Shown here piece by piece: positions 52,071 through 62,392 of a stretch of 64,000 nucleotides of DNA (position 1 is the stretch's first letter; every line of letters begins with the position of its first letter). This DNA comes from Terriglobus roseus (GTDB lineage Bacteria; Acidobacteriota; Terriglobia; Terriglobales; Acidobacteriaceae), in assembly GCF_900102185.1 (NCBI RefSeq), contig NZ_LT629690.1, positions 3,348,001 to 3,412,000 on the forward strand, read 5' to 3'. The notes below the pieces were generated by a model. It saw only the letters and a list, made by a program, of their open reading frames with translations, ran no database searches and had not been told where the DNA came from. Both the position numbers and the translations under genes were made by a program.

Positions 52071-55000
52071 ATGATTCTCCCCTTTGTCCGCGACATGATA
52101 GCGGACCTGGAACATACCGAACCGTTTGAACGCTTGCGCCGCCATCTTTCCGGCGGGTCAGGGCGACGCCGCGTCTCGGGGCTCACGGCGACGGCTCGAT
52201 CCATTTACCTGCCATTAATGATTCGCGCCAGCAATGCTCCGGCACTGATCCTGGTCAGTGACAACAAGGCTGCAGAAGCGCTTCACGAACAACTGAACGC
52301 CACCTGCGAACTGACCGGCGCGCTGAAGTGCGAAGAGGTGCTGCGCCTGCCAGCGCACGACGTTCTGCCGTTTGAGAGTCTGTCGCCGCACGCCGAGATC
52401 GCAGAGCAGCGTGCAAGCACTCTATGGAAGATCTGCACCGGTGCCGCGCGGGTGGTGATTGCGCCGTTGGAAGCTGCGTGCATGATCCTGTTTGGTCGCG
52501 ACTATTATGCGGCACTCACCATTGAGTTAAAGCGCGGCGAAGAGCATGACACCACCATGCTGCTGGAACACCTGCTCACGGTGGGTTACACGCGTGTCGA
52601 TGTAGTGGAAATGCCTGGGCAGGTAACGCTACGCGGCGGCATCATGGATGTTTATTCGCCAGAGATGGATCGGCCCGTGCGCATTGATTTCTTCGGCGAC
52701 GAGATCGAGTCCATGCGCAAGTTCGATCCGGAGACGCAGCGCTCGTCTTCACCCGTGGACGAAATTACGCTGCTGCCGCTCACGGAAACTCCGGTTACTG
52801 AAAAGTTGTTGGGCGCAGTACATGCACGGCTTGTGCGCGGTGGCGCGGCTGGCGCCGAACTGGAAGGCGGCGAAGAGCCGCGCGAAATTGCATCCAGTGT
52901 TGGCAATGTCTCCGTCTTTCCCGGATGGGAATTCTTTGCTCCTGTGGCAGGCGCGGCAAGCACGCTGCTGGACCTGATGGGCCCAAAGACACGCGTGTAT
53001 GTGGAAGAGCCCGCCATGGTGAAAAACCAAGGCGAGCGCTGGTGGAACAAGATTGAACAGCGACACGATCGCAGCGGCATTGGCAATCTTGTAAAGCCGG
53101 GCGACATCTATATCTCACCGTGGGATCTTGAAGATCGCATCCGCCGCTACCCCGGCGTGGAACTCGATCAACTTGGCGCTGTCGATGTTCTTGATCCAGA
53201 CACATCTTCACAGACGGAGATTGAATTTGCATCGCGCCCCACAATGCGTTTTCACGGTTCCATTCCTGCGTTCACGGAGCACCTGAAGTCGCTGCAGCAA
53301 GCTGATGCGCGCGTGATAATCGCCGCGCCCAATCAGGGCGAAGTGGAACGGCTTGCAGGCATGTTGCAGGAGTACGGGCTGGCTTATCGCATTGGTTCGC
53401 GCGTGCAGCAACAGAGCGGTTCCGCGACAGTATACGAAGAGAGTAGCTATCTCACCGGCGACATTCGCACGCCCGTTATCGTGCGCACGCCGCTCGCTGC
53501 AGGCGTGCAGTTTCTTGATCTGGACAAAGCGACAGCGCGGCAACTTATCATCTTTGGCGCGCAGGATCTGAATGATGAAGCGGATGTGCATGCGCGTCCT
53601 GTGCAACGTAAATCGAAAACAGCAGCATTCATCAGCGACTTCCGCGACCTTACCGTGGGTGACTACGTTGTCCACGTAGAGCACGGCATTGCGAAGTACA
53701 TGGGCCTGCGCACGATTGAACAAGAAGGCGCGCCGCTTGAATTGATGATCCTGGAGTTTGCCGATGAGGCAAAGCTCTATGTGCCGCTGACGCGTCTTGA
53801 TCTGATTCAGAAGTACCGCAGTAGCGAAGCCGGGCCTGCACCGGAACTGAACAAGTTGGGCGGACAGGCGTGGGCCAAGACAAAGGCTCGCGTAAAGAAG
53901 GCCATGCAGGACATGACGGAGGAGTTGCTGAAGCTTTATGCGCAGCGACAGGCCGCCATGGGTTTTGCGTACACGCAGGACACGCAGATGATGCGTGAGT
54001 TTGAAGACGCCTTCGACTACAACGAAACCGACGACCAGATCGCCGCAATTGCGGACATCAAGAACGACATGGAATCGAATCAGCCGATGGATCGGCTGCT
54101 ATGCGGTGACGTGGGTTACGGCAAGACCGAAGTGGCAATGCGTGCCGCGTTCAAGGCAGTGCAGGATTCAAAACAGGTGGCGATTCTTACGCCAACGACG
54201 GTACTCGCATTCCAACACTTTCAATCGTTCAAGAAACGCTTCGCGCGTTTCCCTGTGAATGTGGAGCTTGTATCGCGCTTCCGCACCGCGAAAGAACAGA
54301 AGAGGATTCTGGAAGACACTGCGGAGGGCAAAGTCGATATTCTCATCGGCACACATCGCCTGCTGTCGAAAGACATTGTCTTTCAAGACCTGGGTCTTCT
54401 CATCGTCGATGAAGAACAGCGCTTTGGTGTGCGACATAAGGAACGCCTCAAGCAGATGCGCGCACACATTGATGTGCTTGCGATGTCTGCTACGCCCATC
54501 CCACGCACACTTCACATGAGCCTGCTGGGCCTGCGCGATATGAGTGTGATTGAAACGCCGCCCAAAGATCGAATGGCGATTCAGACCATCGTGGCGAAGT
54601 TTGATGAGAAGCTGTTGCGCACCGCCATTGAATTGGAACTGGAACGTAACGGCCAGTGCTACTTCGTACACAATCGCGTGGAGACGATCTACGAGCTTGC
54701 GTCGAAGATTCGTGAACTTGTGCCGCAGGCACGCGTGATCACGGCGCATGGACAGATGGCCGAAGGCGAGTTGGAAAAAGCGATGCTCGCCTTTATGAAC
54801 GGTGAGTATGACGTTCTGTGCGCCACCAGCATTATTGAAAATGGCCTCGACATTTCAAGAGCGAACACCATCATCATTAACCGTGCAGATCGTCACGGAT
54901 TGAGCGAGTTGTATCAGCTACGTGGGCGCGTGGGCCGTAGCGATCGCCGCGCATACGCGTACTTGCTAATCCCACCAGAGAACGAACTTACAGAGATCGC

Positions 55001-55697
55001 GCGCAGACGCTTGGCCGCATTGAAAGAGTTCAGCGACCTTGGCGCAGGCTTCAAGATTGCCGCGCTTGATCTCGAATTGCGTGGCGCCGGAAACATGCTG
55101 GGTGGCGAACAGAGCGGCCACATTGAAGCCATCGGTTTTGAGATGTATACATCGATGCTGCAGGAAGCTGTAAGCCGCATTAAGGGTGAACTGAAGGACG
55201 AGCGCCCGGGTGTGGTGCTGAACCTTGGCATCTCGCTGCGCATTGATCCCACGTATATCGCCGAAGAGAATCAGCGCCTCCGTATGTACAAACGCATTGC
55301 TGGCGCAACCGACACGGGTGTTCTTGCGGACGTTCGTTCCGAGATGATTGATCGCTACGGCGAGCTTCCCGACTCCGTGGCGAATCTGCTTGCAGCAGCC
55401 GAGATTCGTTTGCAGAGTGAGCGCATCAGCATTGCACAGCTTGATCGCAAACGTGTGCAGATGGAAGAGAACCGTCAGAAGGTCTTCCGCGAGATGATCA
55501 TCATCAAGTTCGATCCGAAGGCGAAGATCGATCCTGGCATGCTGATGAAGCTGGTGTCGCGCAATACGAAGAAGGGCGCGAAGTTTACACCGCAAGGTGT
55601 ACTCTACTGGCCTCTGACCAGCGCGCAATCGGCGGATGTAATCGCAGAGACGAAAGCATTGCTGGAACAGCTTGATCTAACGCCGGTGACTGCATGA
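52071..55697 (+). CDS. mfd: transcription-repair coupling factor
   Basis: A 1208-residue translocase that removes stalled RNA polymerase and recruits UvrA. The start at 52071 (MILPFVRDM) is preceded by an AAGG-type site. The UvrB-homology part is near residues 1-350, and the RNA polymerase-binding domain is about 520-590 ([22 protein letters not shown]). The helicase has the Walker [10 protein letters not shown] near residue 679, DEEQ near 779 and a TRCF domain at the C-terminus. It overlaps the next gene by 4 bases. Confidence 0.97.
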   Translation: MILPFVRDMIADLEHTEPFERLRRHLSGGSGRRRVSGLTATARSIYLPLMIRASNAPALILVSDNKAAEALHEQLNATCELTGALKCEEVLRLPAHDVLPFESLSPHAEIAEQRASTLWKICTGAARVVIAPLEAACMILFGRDYYAALTIELKRGEEHDTTMLLEHLLTVGYTRVDVVEMPGQVTLRGGIMDVYSPEMDRPVRIDFFGDEIESMRKFDPETQRSSSPVDEITLLPLTETPVTEKLLGAVHARLVRGGAAGAELEGGEEPREIASSVGNVSVFPGWEFFAPVAGAASTLLDLMGPKTRVYVEEPAMVKNQGERWWNKIEQRHDRSGIGNLVKPGDIYISPWDLEDRIRRYPGVELDQLGAVDVLDPDTSSQTEIEFASRPTMRFHGSIPAFTEHLKSLQQADARVIIAAPNQGEVERLAGMLQEYGLAYRIGSRVQQQSGSATVYEESSYLTGDIRTPVIVRTPLAAGVQFLDLDKATARQLIIFGAQDLNDEADVHARPVQRKSKTAAFISDFRDLTVGDYVVHVEHGIAKYMGLRTIEQEGAPLELMILEFADEAKLYVPLTRLDLIQKYRSSEAGPAPELNKLGGQAWAKTKARVKKAMQDMTEELLKLYAQRQAAMGFAYTQDTQMMREFEDAFDYNETDDQIAAIADIKNDMESNQPMDRLLCGDVGYGKTEVAMRAAFKAVQDSKQVAILTPTTVLAFQHFQSFKKRFARFPVNVELVSRFRTAKEQKRILEDTAEGKVDILIGTHRLLSKDIVFQDLGLLIVDEEQRFGVRHKERLKQMRAHIDVLAMSATPIPRTLHMSLLGLRDMSVIETPPKDRMAIQTIVAKFDEKLLRTAIELELERNGQCYFVHNRVETIYELASKIRELVPQARVITAHGQMAEGELEKAMLAFMNGEYDVLCATSIIENGLDISRANTIIINRADRHGLSELYQLRGRVGRSDRRAYAYLLIPPENELTEIARRRLAALKEFSDLGAGFKIAALDLELRGAGNMLGGEQSGHIEAIGFEMYTSMLQEAVSRIKGELKDERPGVVLNLGISLRIDPTYIAEENQRLRMYKRIAGATDTGVLADVRSEMIDRYGELPDSVANLLAAAEIRLQSERISIAQLDRKRVQMEENRQKVFREMIIIKFDPKAKIDPGMLMKLVSRNTKKGAKFTPQGVLYWPLTSAQSADVIAETKALLEQLDLTPVTA

Positions 55698-56362
55698 AGA
55701 CAAAACCGCGATCTTTCAAGGCCACGCTTGAGAAGATGCAGGACACGCTTGGTTGGACGATTGTCCCCGTGCCGTTTGATCCAGCAAAAGTGTGGCCAGA
55801 GAAGATTCGCCAGCGCATCAAAGGTACTATCAACGGCTTCGCGTTTCGCACCTCGCTCTTCCCTGTCACGGGCAAAACCGGCACTTACTTTTTGCTGGTG
55901 AATCGATCCATGCAAGTAGGTGGCGACGCATCTCTGGGCCATGTGGCATCGTTCACGCTTGAGCCCGATCTTGATCCACGACCGGCAGAATTACCAGAAG
56001 AACTGGACGCGCTGCTGGATGAGGAGCCTGGCCTTCGTGAATACTACGAATCCTTTACGGAGTACACGCGCCGTGAGATGGGTAAGTGGATTCTGGGTGT
56101 GAAAAGCGACGAAGCAAGGATGCGTCGTGCGCAGCAGGGCGCAGAACGGATGCTGTTTGCCATGGAGGGCGAACGTGAGCTTCCGCCTGCCATTGCAAAG
56201 GCGCTGAATGCGCGTCCCAAAGCAAAGGCTGGCTGGGCAAAGATGACAGAGTTGCAGCGCCGCAATGGATTGTTGGCCGTGGGCTACTACCAGACGCCCG
56301 AATCACGCGCCAAACGCATCCAGAAGTTATGCGACGAAGCGGAAAAACGCGCCGGAAAGTAA
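55694..56362 (+). CDS. DUF1905 and YdeI/OmpD-associated family protein
   Basis: A 222-residue cytoplasmic protein. The N-terminal part (about 1-95, including IKGTINGFAFRTSLFPVTG) matches the DUF1905 domain, and the C-terminal half (about 150-222, ELPPAIAKALNARPKAKAGWAKM) is the YdeI/OmpD-associated domain. The role is unclear; some members are reported to affect resistance to peptides. Its start shares ATGA with the mfd stop. Confidence 0.82.
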   Translation: MKTKPRSFKATLEKMQDTLGWTIVPVPFDPAKVWPEKIRQRIKGTINGFAFRTSLFPVTGKTGTYFLLVNRSMQVGGDASLGHVASFTLEPDLDPRPAELPEELDALLDEEPGLREYYESFTEYTRREMGKWILGVKSDEARMRRAQQGAERMLFAMEGERELPPAIAKALNARPKAKAGWAKMTELQRRNGLLAVGYYQTPESRAKRIQKLCDEAEKRAGK

Positions 56363-56400
56363 TCCACAGCTTCGACCGCGCAGTAATATGTTCGCAAGCC

Positions 56401-58155
56401 ATGCGACTGCTTTTACGCACTCTTACCGCTTCCCTTCTGGCCCTCACCACGTGCTGCATGCACGCGCAGCGCATCTCTGCCGACGGTGCCATGCAGACGT
56501 TTGATGTGCTGTCGAACCAATACTTCGATGAGTTCTATTTCCCGAACTCACCCACATCAGGGACTGCGGTCGGCTATCACCAGTTTGATACCAGGCTTGA
56601 GGATTACTCCGCTGCGGCACGCGCGAAGCAAATTGCCGGCTTGCATGATTGGGAAAAGAAGTTTGAAGACATCCCCGCAGATGGGCTGGATACCTCCGTC
56701 GCTGCCGACCGCGAGATTCTGCTGAACTCCATCCGGTCGCAACTGCTCACACTGGAGGTCATTCGCCCTCTGGATAAGAATCCGGATGCGTATTCCTCGG
56801 GCGTTACCAGTAGCGTCTTTGTATTGATGGAGCGTCCGTTTGCTCCGGCGAATGTCCGTCTGCGTGATGTGATTGCGCGCGAACGATTGATTCCACAAGT
56901 GTTTGAGGAAGCGAAGAAGAACCTGCAGAATCCCGCGAAGATATCTACAGAAATCGCGCTGGAGCAGATTGATGGCATTGTCAGCTTCTTCCAGAACGAT
57001 GTGCCTTCTGCCTTCAACGATGCGACAGATCGCATTGCCAAGGTGCAGTTTGCAAAGACGAATGCCACGGTGATTCAGGCGTTAAAGGATTACGGCACAT
57101 GGATGAAGTCGGATTTGCTGCCGCGCTCCAATGGCGACTTCCGACTGGGCGCAGATACGTATCGCAAAAAGCTGTTGTATGACGAGATGGTGGACACGCC
57201 GTTGGACAGGCTGCTTGCAGTGAATGAAGCAAACATGCGGCAGAACCAGGCAGACTTTGCACGCATTGCCAAAGAGCTCGATCCGAATAAGACACCCGCG
57301 CAGGTGCTGGCAGAACTGGCCACTATTCATCCCGCTCCGGACAAGCTTCTGGATGCCTTCCGCGACAGCTTTGCTGCGGAGATTGCCTTCATAAAGGATC
57401 ATCACATCATCACCATGCCAAACGATGATCGGCCAGTGCTGCAGGAGACGCCTCCCTTCATGCGTGCCACCACATCAGCCAGCATGGATCCTCCGGGGCC
57501 GTTTGAAACGCGCTCTACCAAGGCTTACTTCAACGTGACATTGCCAGAGAAAGGCTGGACTCCGGAACATATTGCCGAGCACATGGCGGAGTTCAACGTC
57601 GGCACGATTGTAAGCACCAGCGTGCACGAAGCCTATCCCGGCCACTTCACCCAATTCCTATGGCAAAACCAGTTCCCATCGCGCGTTCGTAAGTTGATCG
57701 GAGCTAACACGAATGTGGAAGGGTGGGCGCACTACACAGAGCAGATGATGTTGGATGAGGGCTTTCAGACACCCGGTGCGGATGCTCGCACGCAGAAGCT
57801 GATTCGCCTGGGACAAATTCAAGATGCACTGCTACGCAACGCGCGGTTCACAGTTGGCATCAAGATGCATACCGAAGGCTGGAGCGCGGATCAGGCTGAG
57901 CAGTATTTCGTAACTGAGGGATATCAGTCCCCTTCTGTTGCGAAGATGGAAACAAAGCGAGGTACGTCCGACCCCACCTATCTGTACTACACGCTGGGTA
58001 AGCTGGAGATATTGAAACTGCGCGCCGATCTGAAAGCAAAACAAGGTGCGGCGTTCAATTTGCAGCAGTTTCACGACAACTTTATGCGGCAAGGACCTGT
58101 ACCAATCAAAATCATGCGACAGGCAATGCTTAAAGAAAATTCGCCAGTTCTGTAA
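56401..58155 (+). CDS. exported DUF885-family metallopeptidase-like protein
   Basis: A 584-residue protein with a signal peptide (about residues 1-22). The metal motif HEAYPGH (residues 409-415) with a Glu nearby marks DUF885, a group that folds like M32-type carboxypeptidases. The start at 56401 is 38 bases after the YdeI-like gene. It likely acts in the periplasm on peptides. The substrate is unknown. Confidence 0.85.
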   Translation: MRLLLRTLTASLLALTTCCMHAQRISADGAMQTFDVLSNQYFDEFYFPNSPTSGTAVGYHQFDTRLEDYSAAARAKQIAGLHDWEKKFEDIPADGLDTSVAADREILLNSIRSQLLTLEVIRPLDKNPDAYSSGVTSSVFVLMERPFAPANVRLRDVIARERLIPQVFEEAKKNLQNPAKISTEIALEQIDGIVSFFQNDVPSAFNDATDRIAKVQFAKTNATVIQALKDYGTWMKSDLLPRSNGDFRLGADTYRKKLLYDEMVDTPLDRLLAVNEANMRQNQADFARIAKELDPNKTPAQVLAELATIHPAPDKLLDAFRDSFAAEIAFIKDHHIITMPNDDRPVLQETPPFMRATTSASMDPPGPFETRSTKAYFNVTLPEKGWTPEHIAEHMAEFNVGTIVSTSVHEAYPGHFTQFLWQNQFPSRVRKLIGANTNVEGWAHYTEQMMLDEGFQTPGADARTQKLIRLGQIQDALLRNARFTVGIKMHTEGWSADQAEQYFVTEGYQSPSVAKMETKRGTSDPTYLYYTLGKLEILKLRADLKAKQGAAFNLQQFHDNFMRQGPVPIKIMRQAMLKENSPVL

Positions 58156-58180
58156 ACCAGTAGATACTGACAAGTTTTCA

Positions 58181-58210
58181 TTGAACGCTATTTGGTTAAC
58201 GCGGTTAAAT
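58181..58210 (+). promoter_or_regulatory. possible galU promoter with inverted repeat
   Basis: TTGAAC (58181-58186) and TTAAAT (58205-58210) are spaced 18 bases and could be -35 and -10. A small inverted repeat, TTAAC-GCG-GTTAA (58196-58208), overlaps the -10. Confidence 0.35.
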
Positions 58211-58256
58211 CCGATAGCATGACGAAATCGCCCCCAGCGTCTTGTACGAAAACTTC

Positions 58257-59147
58257 ATGGATAAGCCAGAGATGACCAAGACTATTCGTAAAGCTGTTTT
58301 TCCCGCCGCCGGCATGGGCACACGCTTTTTGCCCGCAACCAAGGCGACACCGAAGGAAATGCTTCCTCTGGTGGATAAGCCCCTGATCCAGTACGGCGTG
58401 GAAGAAGCCGTGGCAGCAGGGTGCACCGAGATCATCATTGTGACTGGCCGCGGCAAGGGCACAATGGAAGATCACTTTGACCGCGCTCCAGAGCTTGAGG
58501 CATCGCTGGAAAAGCGCGGCAAGCATGCATTGCTTGATATCGCGCTATCCACCACGAAGCTGGCGAAGATCACATACGTGCGACAGCCCGAAGCTCTTGG
58601 TCTGGGTCATGCTGTGCTGATGGCGAAGGAACTGGTGGGCGATGAGCCCTTCGCTGTTCTGCTGCCGGATGATATCGTCGACGCGAAGACCCCCTGCATG
58701 AAGCAGATGGTAGAGGCCTTCGCCAAGACCGGCTCATCCATTCTCGGTAGCGAAGTGGTGGAAGGTGATGCCATTCAGAACTACGGCTGCCTTGCATGCG
58801 CACCGGATGCTTCTGACTCGCGCCTGCTGAAGGTTTCCGACATGGTGGAAAAGCCGAAGCCCAGCGAAGCACCAAGTCAGAACGCAATCATTGGCCGCTA
58901 CATTCTGACGCCACGTATCTTCGAGATGCTGGAAACCATCACGCCCGGTGCAGGCGGCGAGTTACAGCTCACCGACGGCATCAAGGCGTTGCTGCAATAT
59001 GAGAGCGTCTACGGCTTCACCTATGAAGGCAAGCGTCATGATGCGGGCGATAAACTCGGCTTCCTGAAGGCCACCGTTGAGTTCGCTTTGCAACGGCCTG
59101 ACCTGGGACCGAAGTTCCGCGAATGGCTGAAGAACTTCCCTCTGTAA
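58257..59147 (+). CDS. galU: UTP-glucose-1-phosphate uridylyltransferase
   Basis: A 296-residue cytoplasmic enzyme making UDP-glucose for polysaccharides. FPAAGMGTRFLPATKATPKEMLPLVDKPLIQY is the N-terminal nucleotidyltransferase signature. Later motifs VLLPDDIV and GRYILTPRIFEML are seen. Start 58257 or 58272 is plausible; a TTG start at 58242 is less likely. Confidence 0.96.
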   Translation: MDKPEMTKTIRKAVFPAAGMGTRFLPATKATPKEMLPLVDKPLIQYGVEEAVAAGCTEIIIVTGRGKGTMEDHFDRAPELEASLEKRGKHALLDIALSTTKLAKITYVRQPEALGLGHAVLMAKELVGDEPFAVLLPDDIVDAKTPCMKQMVEAFAKTGSSILGSEVVEGDAIQNYGCLACAPDASDSRLLKVSDMVEKPKPSEAPSQNAIIGRYILTPRIFEMLETITPGAGGELQLTDGIKALLQYESVYGFTYEGKRHDAGDKLGFLKATVEFALQRPDLGPKFREWLKNFPL

Positions 59148-59165
59148 TCAGCACTTCATAACGAA

Positions 59166-59200
59166 GCGAAATGGGATGCGATGATCGCATCCCATTTCGC
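59166..59200. terminator. terminator between galU and GDPD genes
   Basis: A 17-base perfect stem, GCGAAATGGGATGCGAT / ATCGCATCCCATTTCGC, with a one-base centre lies between two convergent genes. T-tracts are modest. Confidence 0.65.
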
Positions 59201-59207
59201 ATTTACA

Positions 59208-60110
59208 TTACTTGTGCAACGGCGGAGTCTGCTTACGCAGCCAATCACGCAGCGCCTCAGGATCATCCGTGATGATGCCATCCACGTGTGCATCTGTCAG
59301 TCGTTTCCACTCTTCCGGAGTGTTGGGGGTATACGGCAGAACCTGCAAACCAAGCTTGTGCGCTACAGCAACTTCTTCCGGTGTGACGAGGCTGGCATCA
59401 GGGCTGAGGATGTTTGCGCCTGACACCTTCGCCATGTTCGCAAAGCTCTTGTCGGGTTCGTTGATGCCCATCAGCTTGTCATACTTCGCTTGACCAAAGA
59501 GTGCCGAACGTCGAATCGCCGGATCAAGTGTCTGCATCGCGTGCAGCGTGCGGAAATCAAAGCTCTGAAGAATCACGCGCTGTTGCAGATGATGTTTGCG
59601 CACAGCCGTATCGATCATCTGTACGAAGACCTCAGGCGAAGGCGTCATCTCCGGATGCAGCAGAAAGATCTTCGTCTCCACGTTGAACTCGAAGTTGCCC
59701 TTCGGCGCCAAATCCAGAACCTGATCAAACGTGGGGACGTGCGTGTTTGGTACGGCCACCTGCTTGGGAAACGCAGCTAGTGTCTTTGCGCCACAGTCAT
59801 ATTGCTGAAGCTGCTGAAACGTCAGCGAATGAATGGGAGTGTCTTTCGCCAGCGGCGGCCCAACACACTCGCGCTCGCCGGGATAACTTGAGTTCAACAC
59901 CGGTGAGTGCGATACCACCAGAACATTGTCTTTGGTGACAGCGAGATCCAGTTCCAGGACATCGGCGCCGTGGGCAATGGCGTACTCAAAAGCGGGAATG
60001 GTGTTTTCCGGTCGCGTGGCGCGAGAGCCGCGATGCCCATGCACTACGACCATTTGCGCGCTGCACGCAGCAGTACATAGCAGCAAGGTGAAGACGTGTT
60101 TGATTCGCAT
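59208..60110 (-). CDS. exported glycerophosphodiester phosphodiesterase
   Basis: A 300-residue protein. The start at 60110 (MRIKHVFTLLL) gives a signal peptide (1-19). HGHRGSRATRPENTIPAFEYAI, with the following GADVLELDLAVTKDNVLVVSHSP, is the GDPD catalytic core. It should cleave glycerophosphodiesters in the periplasm. No glpT is adjacent. Confidence 0.92.
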   Translation of the reverse strand: MRIKHVFTLLLCTAACSAQMVVVHGHRGSRATRPENTIPAFEYAIAHGADVLELDLAVTKDNVLVVSHSPVLNSSYPGERECVGPPLAKDTPIHSLTFQQLQQYDCGAKTLAAFPKQVAVPNTHVPTFDQVLDLAPKGNFEFNVETKIFLLHPEMTPSPEVFVQMIDTAVRKHHLQQRVILQSFDFRTLHAMQTLDPAIRRSALFGQAKYDKLMGINEPDKSFANMAKVSGANILSPDASLVTPEEVAVAHKLGLQVLPYTPNTPEEWKRLTDAHVDGIITDDPEALRDWLRKQTPPLHK

Positions 60111-60189
60111 CCACGCAGCATCCACTACGGCAATCAACATACGATGAACCGCACGAAAATTGCTTTCAAAGCATTCCCGTGAACAGCAA

Positions 60190-61194
60190 CTACTGTTGTT
60201 GCTGAGCCTGTTGCAACTGCTGCATATGTTTGATGTGATCGGCCACGGGATTCGGCGGCGCAGGAAGCTGCTGCGCTTTCTCCACCAGCATGGACCAGTC
60301 CTCGGGTACCGGCATTTCCTGATCGAGTAGCGGCGTGCCTTCACTGGGACTGACTCGCACCGCCACGCTCAATTTTGAGGAAGCAGAGCCGCGAAAGATG
60401 CCATGTGTGGGCGGGACATCCGCATAGTCGCGGCCAACGGCTGTGCGAATGTGGCGATCACTTCCAACAAGCCAGTTCGTGGGATCAAATCCCACCCATC
60501 CAAGCTGTGGCAGGTAACACTCCACCCACGCGTGCGTTGCCGAATTGATACTGCGGTCGTTGTCGCGTTCGCCGCTATAGAGATATCCACTTACATAACG
60601 GCATGGAATCTTGAGGTACTCACGGACCAATGCAATCATGACGTGCGAGAAGTCCTGACACACACCGCACTTCTGCGTAAGTGCTACGTCAATGGGTGAA
60701 TCGACGTCTGTAGACTTCGGAACATAGTCAAAGTAGTGATAGAGCTTATTGTTCAAATCATGCAACACCATCAGTGGATCGTCCCGACGGCGCACATCCA
60801 GAGTCTTTGCCAGCTCAGCCAATAACGGCGATGGCTTTGCGAATTCACTGGGAAAGAGAAACTCCCAGAAGTCTCCGGCCTGCACATCAGCATCAAGAGC
60901 GGCCCAGGCATCAGGAGACAGAAACGCCGGGACAGGAGCAATTTCCTCCATCTCCACAAGACTTTCCGCAACAATCACGAGTTGCTCATGACCACCAGGA
61001 ATATCGAAATGATGCACATGATTGCTTAGGTGATCGCGATACGAGAAAACACGGCAACGTGGCGACACCGAAAGCTGAAAACTCAGGCATCGCTGCAACG
61101 CATCCGAACGCGGATGCATGCGCGTCTCCATAATGCTTTCGCTAACGTCGTTGGAATATACGAACTTGGTCAGATGCCGCACGGTGTAATACAT
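60190..61194 (-). CDS. transglutaminase-like cysteine peptidase family protein
   Basis: A 334-residue cytoplasmic protein. The triad is intact: Cys in CGVCQDFSH near residue 178, His in ATHAWVECY near 219 and Asp in VGFDPTNW near 237. An N-terminal beta domain (YYTVRHLTKFVYSNDVSESIMETRMHPR) is present. The last 30 residues are Gln-rich. It is the second gene after the alpha-E protein. Confidence 0.87.
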   Translation of the reverse strand: MYYTVRHLTKFVYSNDVSESIMETRMHPRSDALQRCLSFQLSVSPRCRVFSYRDHLSNHVHHFDIPGGHEQLVIVAESLVEMEEIAPVPAFLSPDAWAALDADVQAGDFWEFLFPSEFAKPSPLLAELAKTLDVRRRDDPLMVLHDLNNKLYHYFDYVPKSTDVDSPIDVALTQKCGVCQDFSHVMIALVREYLKIPCRYVSGYLYSGERDNDRSINSATHAWVECYLPQLGWVGFDPTNWLVGSDRHIRTAVGRDYADVPPTHGIFRGSASSKLSVAVRVSPSEGTPLLDQEMPVPEDWSMLVEKAQQLPAPPNPVADHIKHMQQLQQAQQQQ

Positions 61195-61209
61195 AGTTCG
61201 TTTTCCTCA

Positions 61210-62196
61210 CTAACCTGCAAGTGCAGCCTGAATAGAGTAATCAACATACAGCTCGTAGATGGCGTTATGAATCTCGCGGCACTGTCGCTGAATATCGTGC
61301 AGATATGTCACTACATCACCGCTCATAATCTCTTCCACGCTGGAGTAACTCAGTGTGGATCGCAGCCTGCCTGAGATACGCGTCAGCTTATCGCCGCGCG
61401 CCCCGCCACTTAGCCCTTGAACCACTTCCAACGCCTGCTGCATGGCATCAATAGAGAAGCGCAGAGAGTGCGGGAAGTCCGCATCCAGCAACAGGAACTC
61501 CAGAATCCAATCTGGTGACAAGTCCGCGGTGTACACCTTGCAATAGGCTTCAAACGCAGTTGCGCTTCGGAGCAGCCCCATCCATTCCAGATATTCATTC
61601 GAATCCGGAAGAGCATCCGTGTTTGCCCACAACTCTGGTTGATACGCCTCCAGCAACATGGCCGTCGCAGACGCGCGTTCCATGAATCGGCCTACCTGGA
61701 TAAACTGCCACCCTTCCCCATGGCTCATGGTGGAATCAGTCACACCCTGAAACTGGTGAACGCCTTCCATCACCTGACCGAGAAATTCTGTAGGCCCTTC
61801 GTTCTGCTGCAGCGTTGAATCAGCATGCGTATCGCTCTGCATCTCAGGCCGTGTCACCTGCAGATACAGTGAGTTCAGTCGCTGCCACATCTCCGTGGAA
61901 ATCTGCTCACGTACATGCCGCGCATTTTCGCGGGCGCCAATAATGCATCCCAGCACGCTGGAACTGTTGGAAGCATCGAAGGTGAGCCTGCGCGCCAGGG
62001 CGATCGCGTCGCCTTCAAACTGCACATCGCGCGGCGCACCCAGCGCCTGCAGCACACGCTGCCACCGTCGATCGGCGACGTTGGTTGGTTCGTCCAACAT
62101 CAGGTTGAGGTTCACGTCTAACAGACGCGTGGTGTGCTCCGCTCGCTCCAGGTAGCGGCTCATCCAGTAAAGGCTGTCGGCAACTCGTGAAAGCAT
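61210..62196 (-). CDS. alpha-E domain protein
   Basis: A 328-residue mostly helical protein of the alpha-E family. The N-terminus (VADSLYWMSRYLERAEHTTRLLDVN) is the signature. It usually accompanies a circularly permuted ATP-grasp protein and a transglutaminase; only the latter is here, 15 bases downstream. Function is unproven. Confidence 0.86.
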   Translation of the reverse strand: MLSRVADSLYWMSRYLERAEHTTRLLDVNLNLMLDEPTNVADRRWQRVLQALGAPRDVQFEGDAIALARRLTFDASNSSSVLGCIIGARENARHVREQISTEMWQRLNSLYLQVTRPEMQSDTHADSTLQQNEGPTEFLGQVMEGVHQFQGVTDSTMSHGEGWQFIQVGRFMERASATAMLLEAYQPELWANTDALPDSNEYLEWMGLLRSATAFEAYCKVYTADLSPDWILEFLLLDADFPHSLRFSIDAMQQALEVVQGLSGGARGDKLTRISGRLRSTLSYSSVEEIMSGDVVTYLHDIQRQCREIHNAIYELYVDYSIQAALAG

Positions 62197-62270
62197 TTTG
62201 GGAACAACTCCTGTGGAGAGTGGAGTCTAGAGTAACAACACCTGACCGAATCACCAGCATTTTCGTCCGC

Positions 62271-62299
62271 TAATGGACACTTTATCCATTTATGGACAC
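62271..62299 (+). promoter_or_regulatory. repeated operator-like sites upstream of efflux adaptor
   Basis: TAATGGACAC (62271-62280) is repeated as TTATGGACAC (62290-62299) at 19-base spacing. An inverted half TCCAT lies between (62285-62289), forming TCCAT-TT-ATGGA with the second repeat. Confidence 0.4.
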
Positions 62300-62392
62300 G
62301 CCCGGTTCTCTGCCTCATCCGTAAGACCTATGAAACCAGCGTTTTAATTTTGCTGCGAAATGGCGCATGGCATGCGTATTCAGTACGTAACC

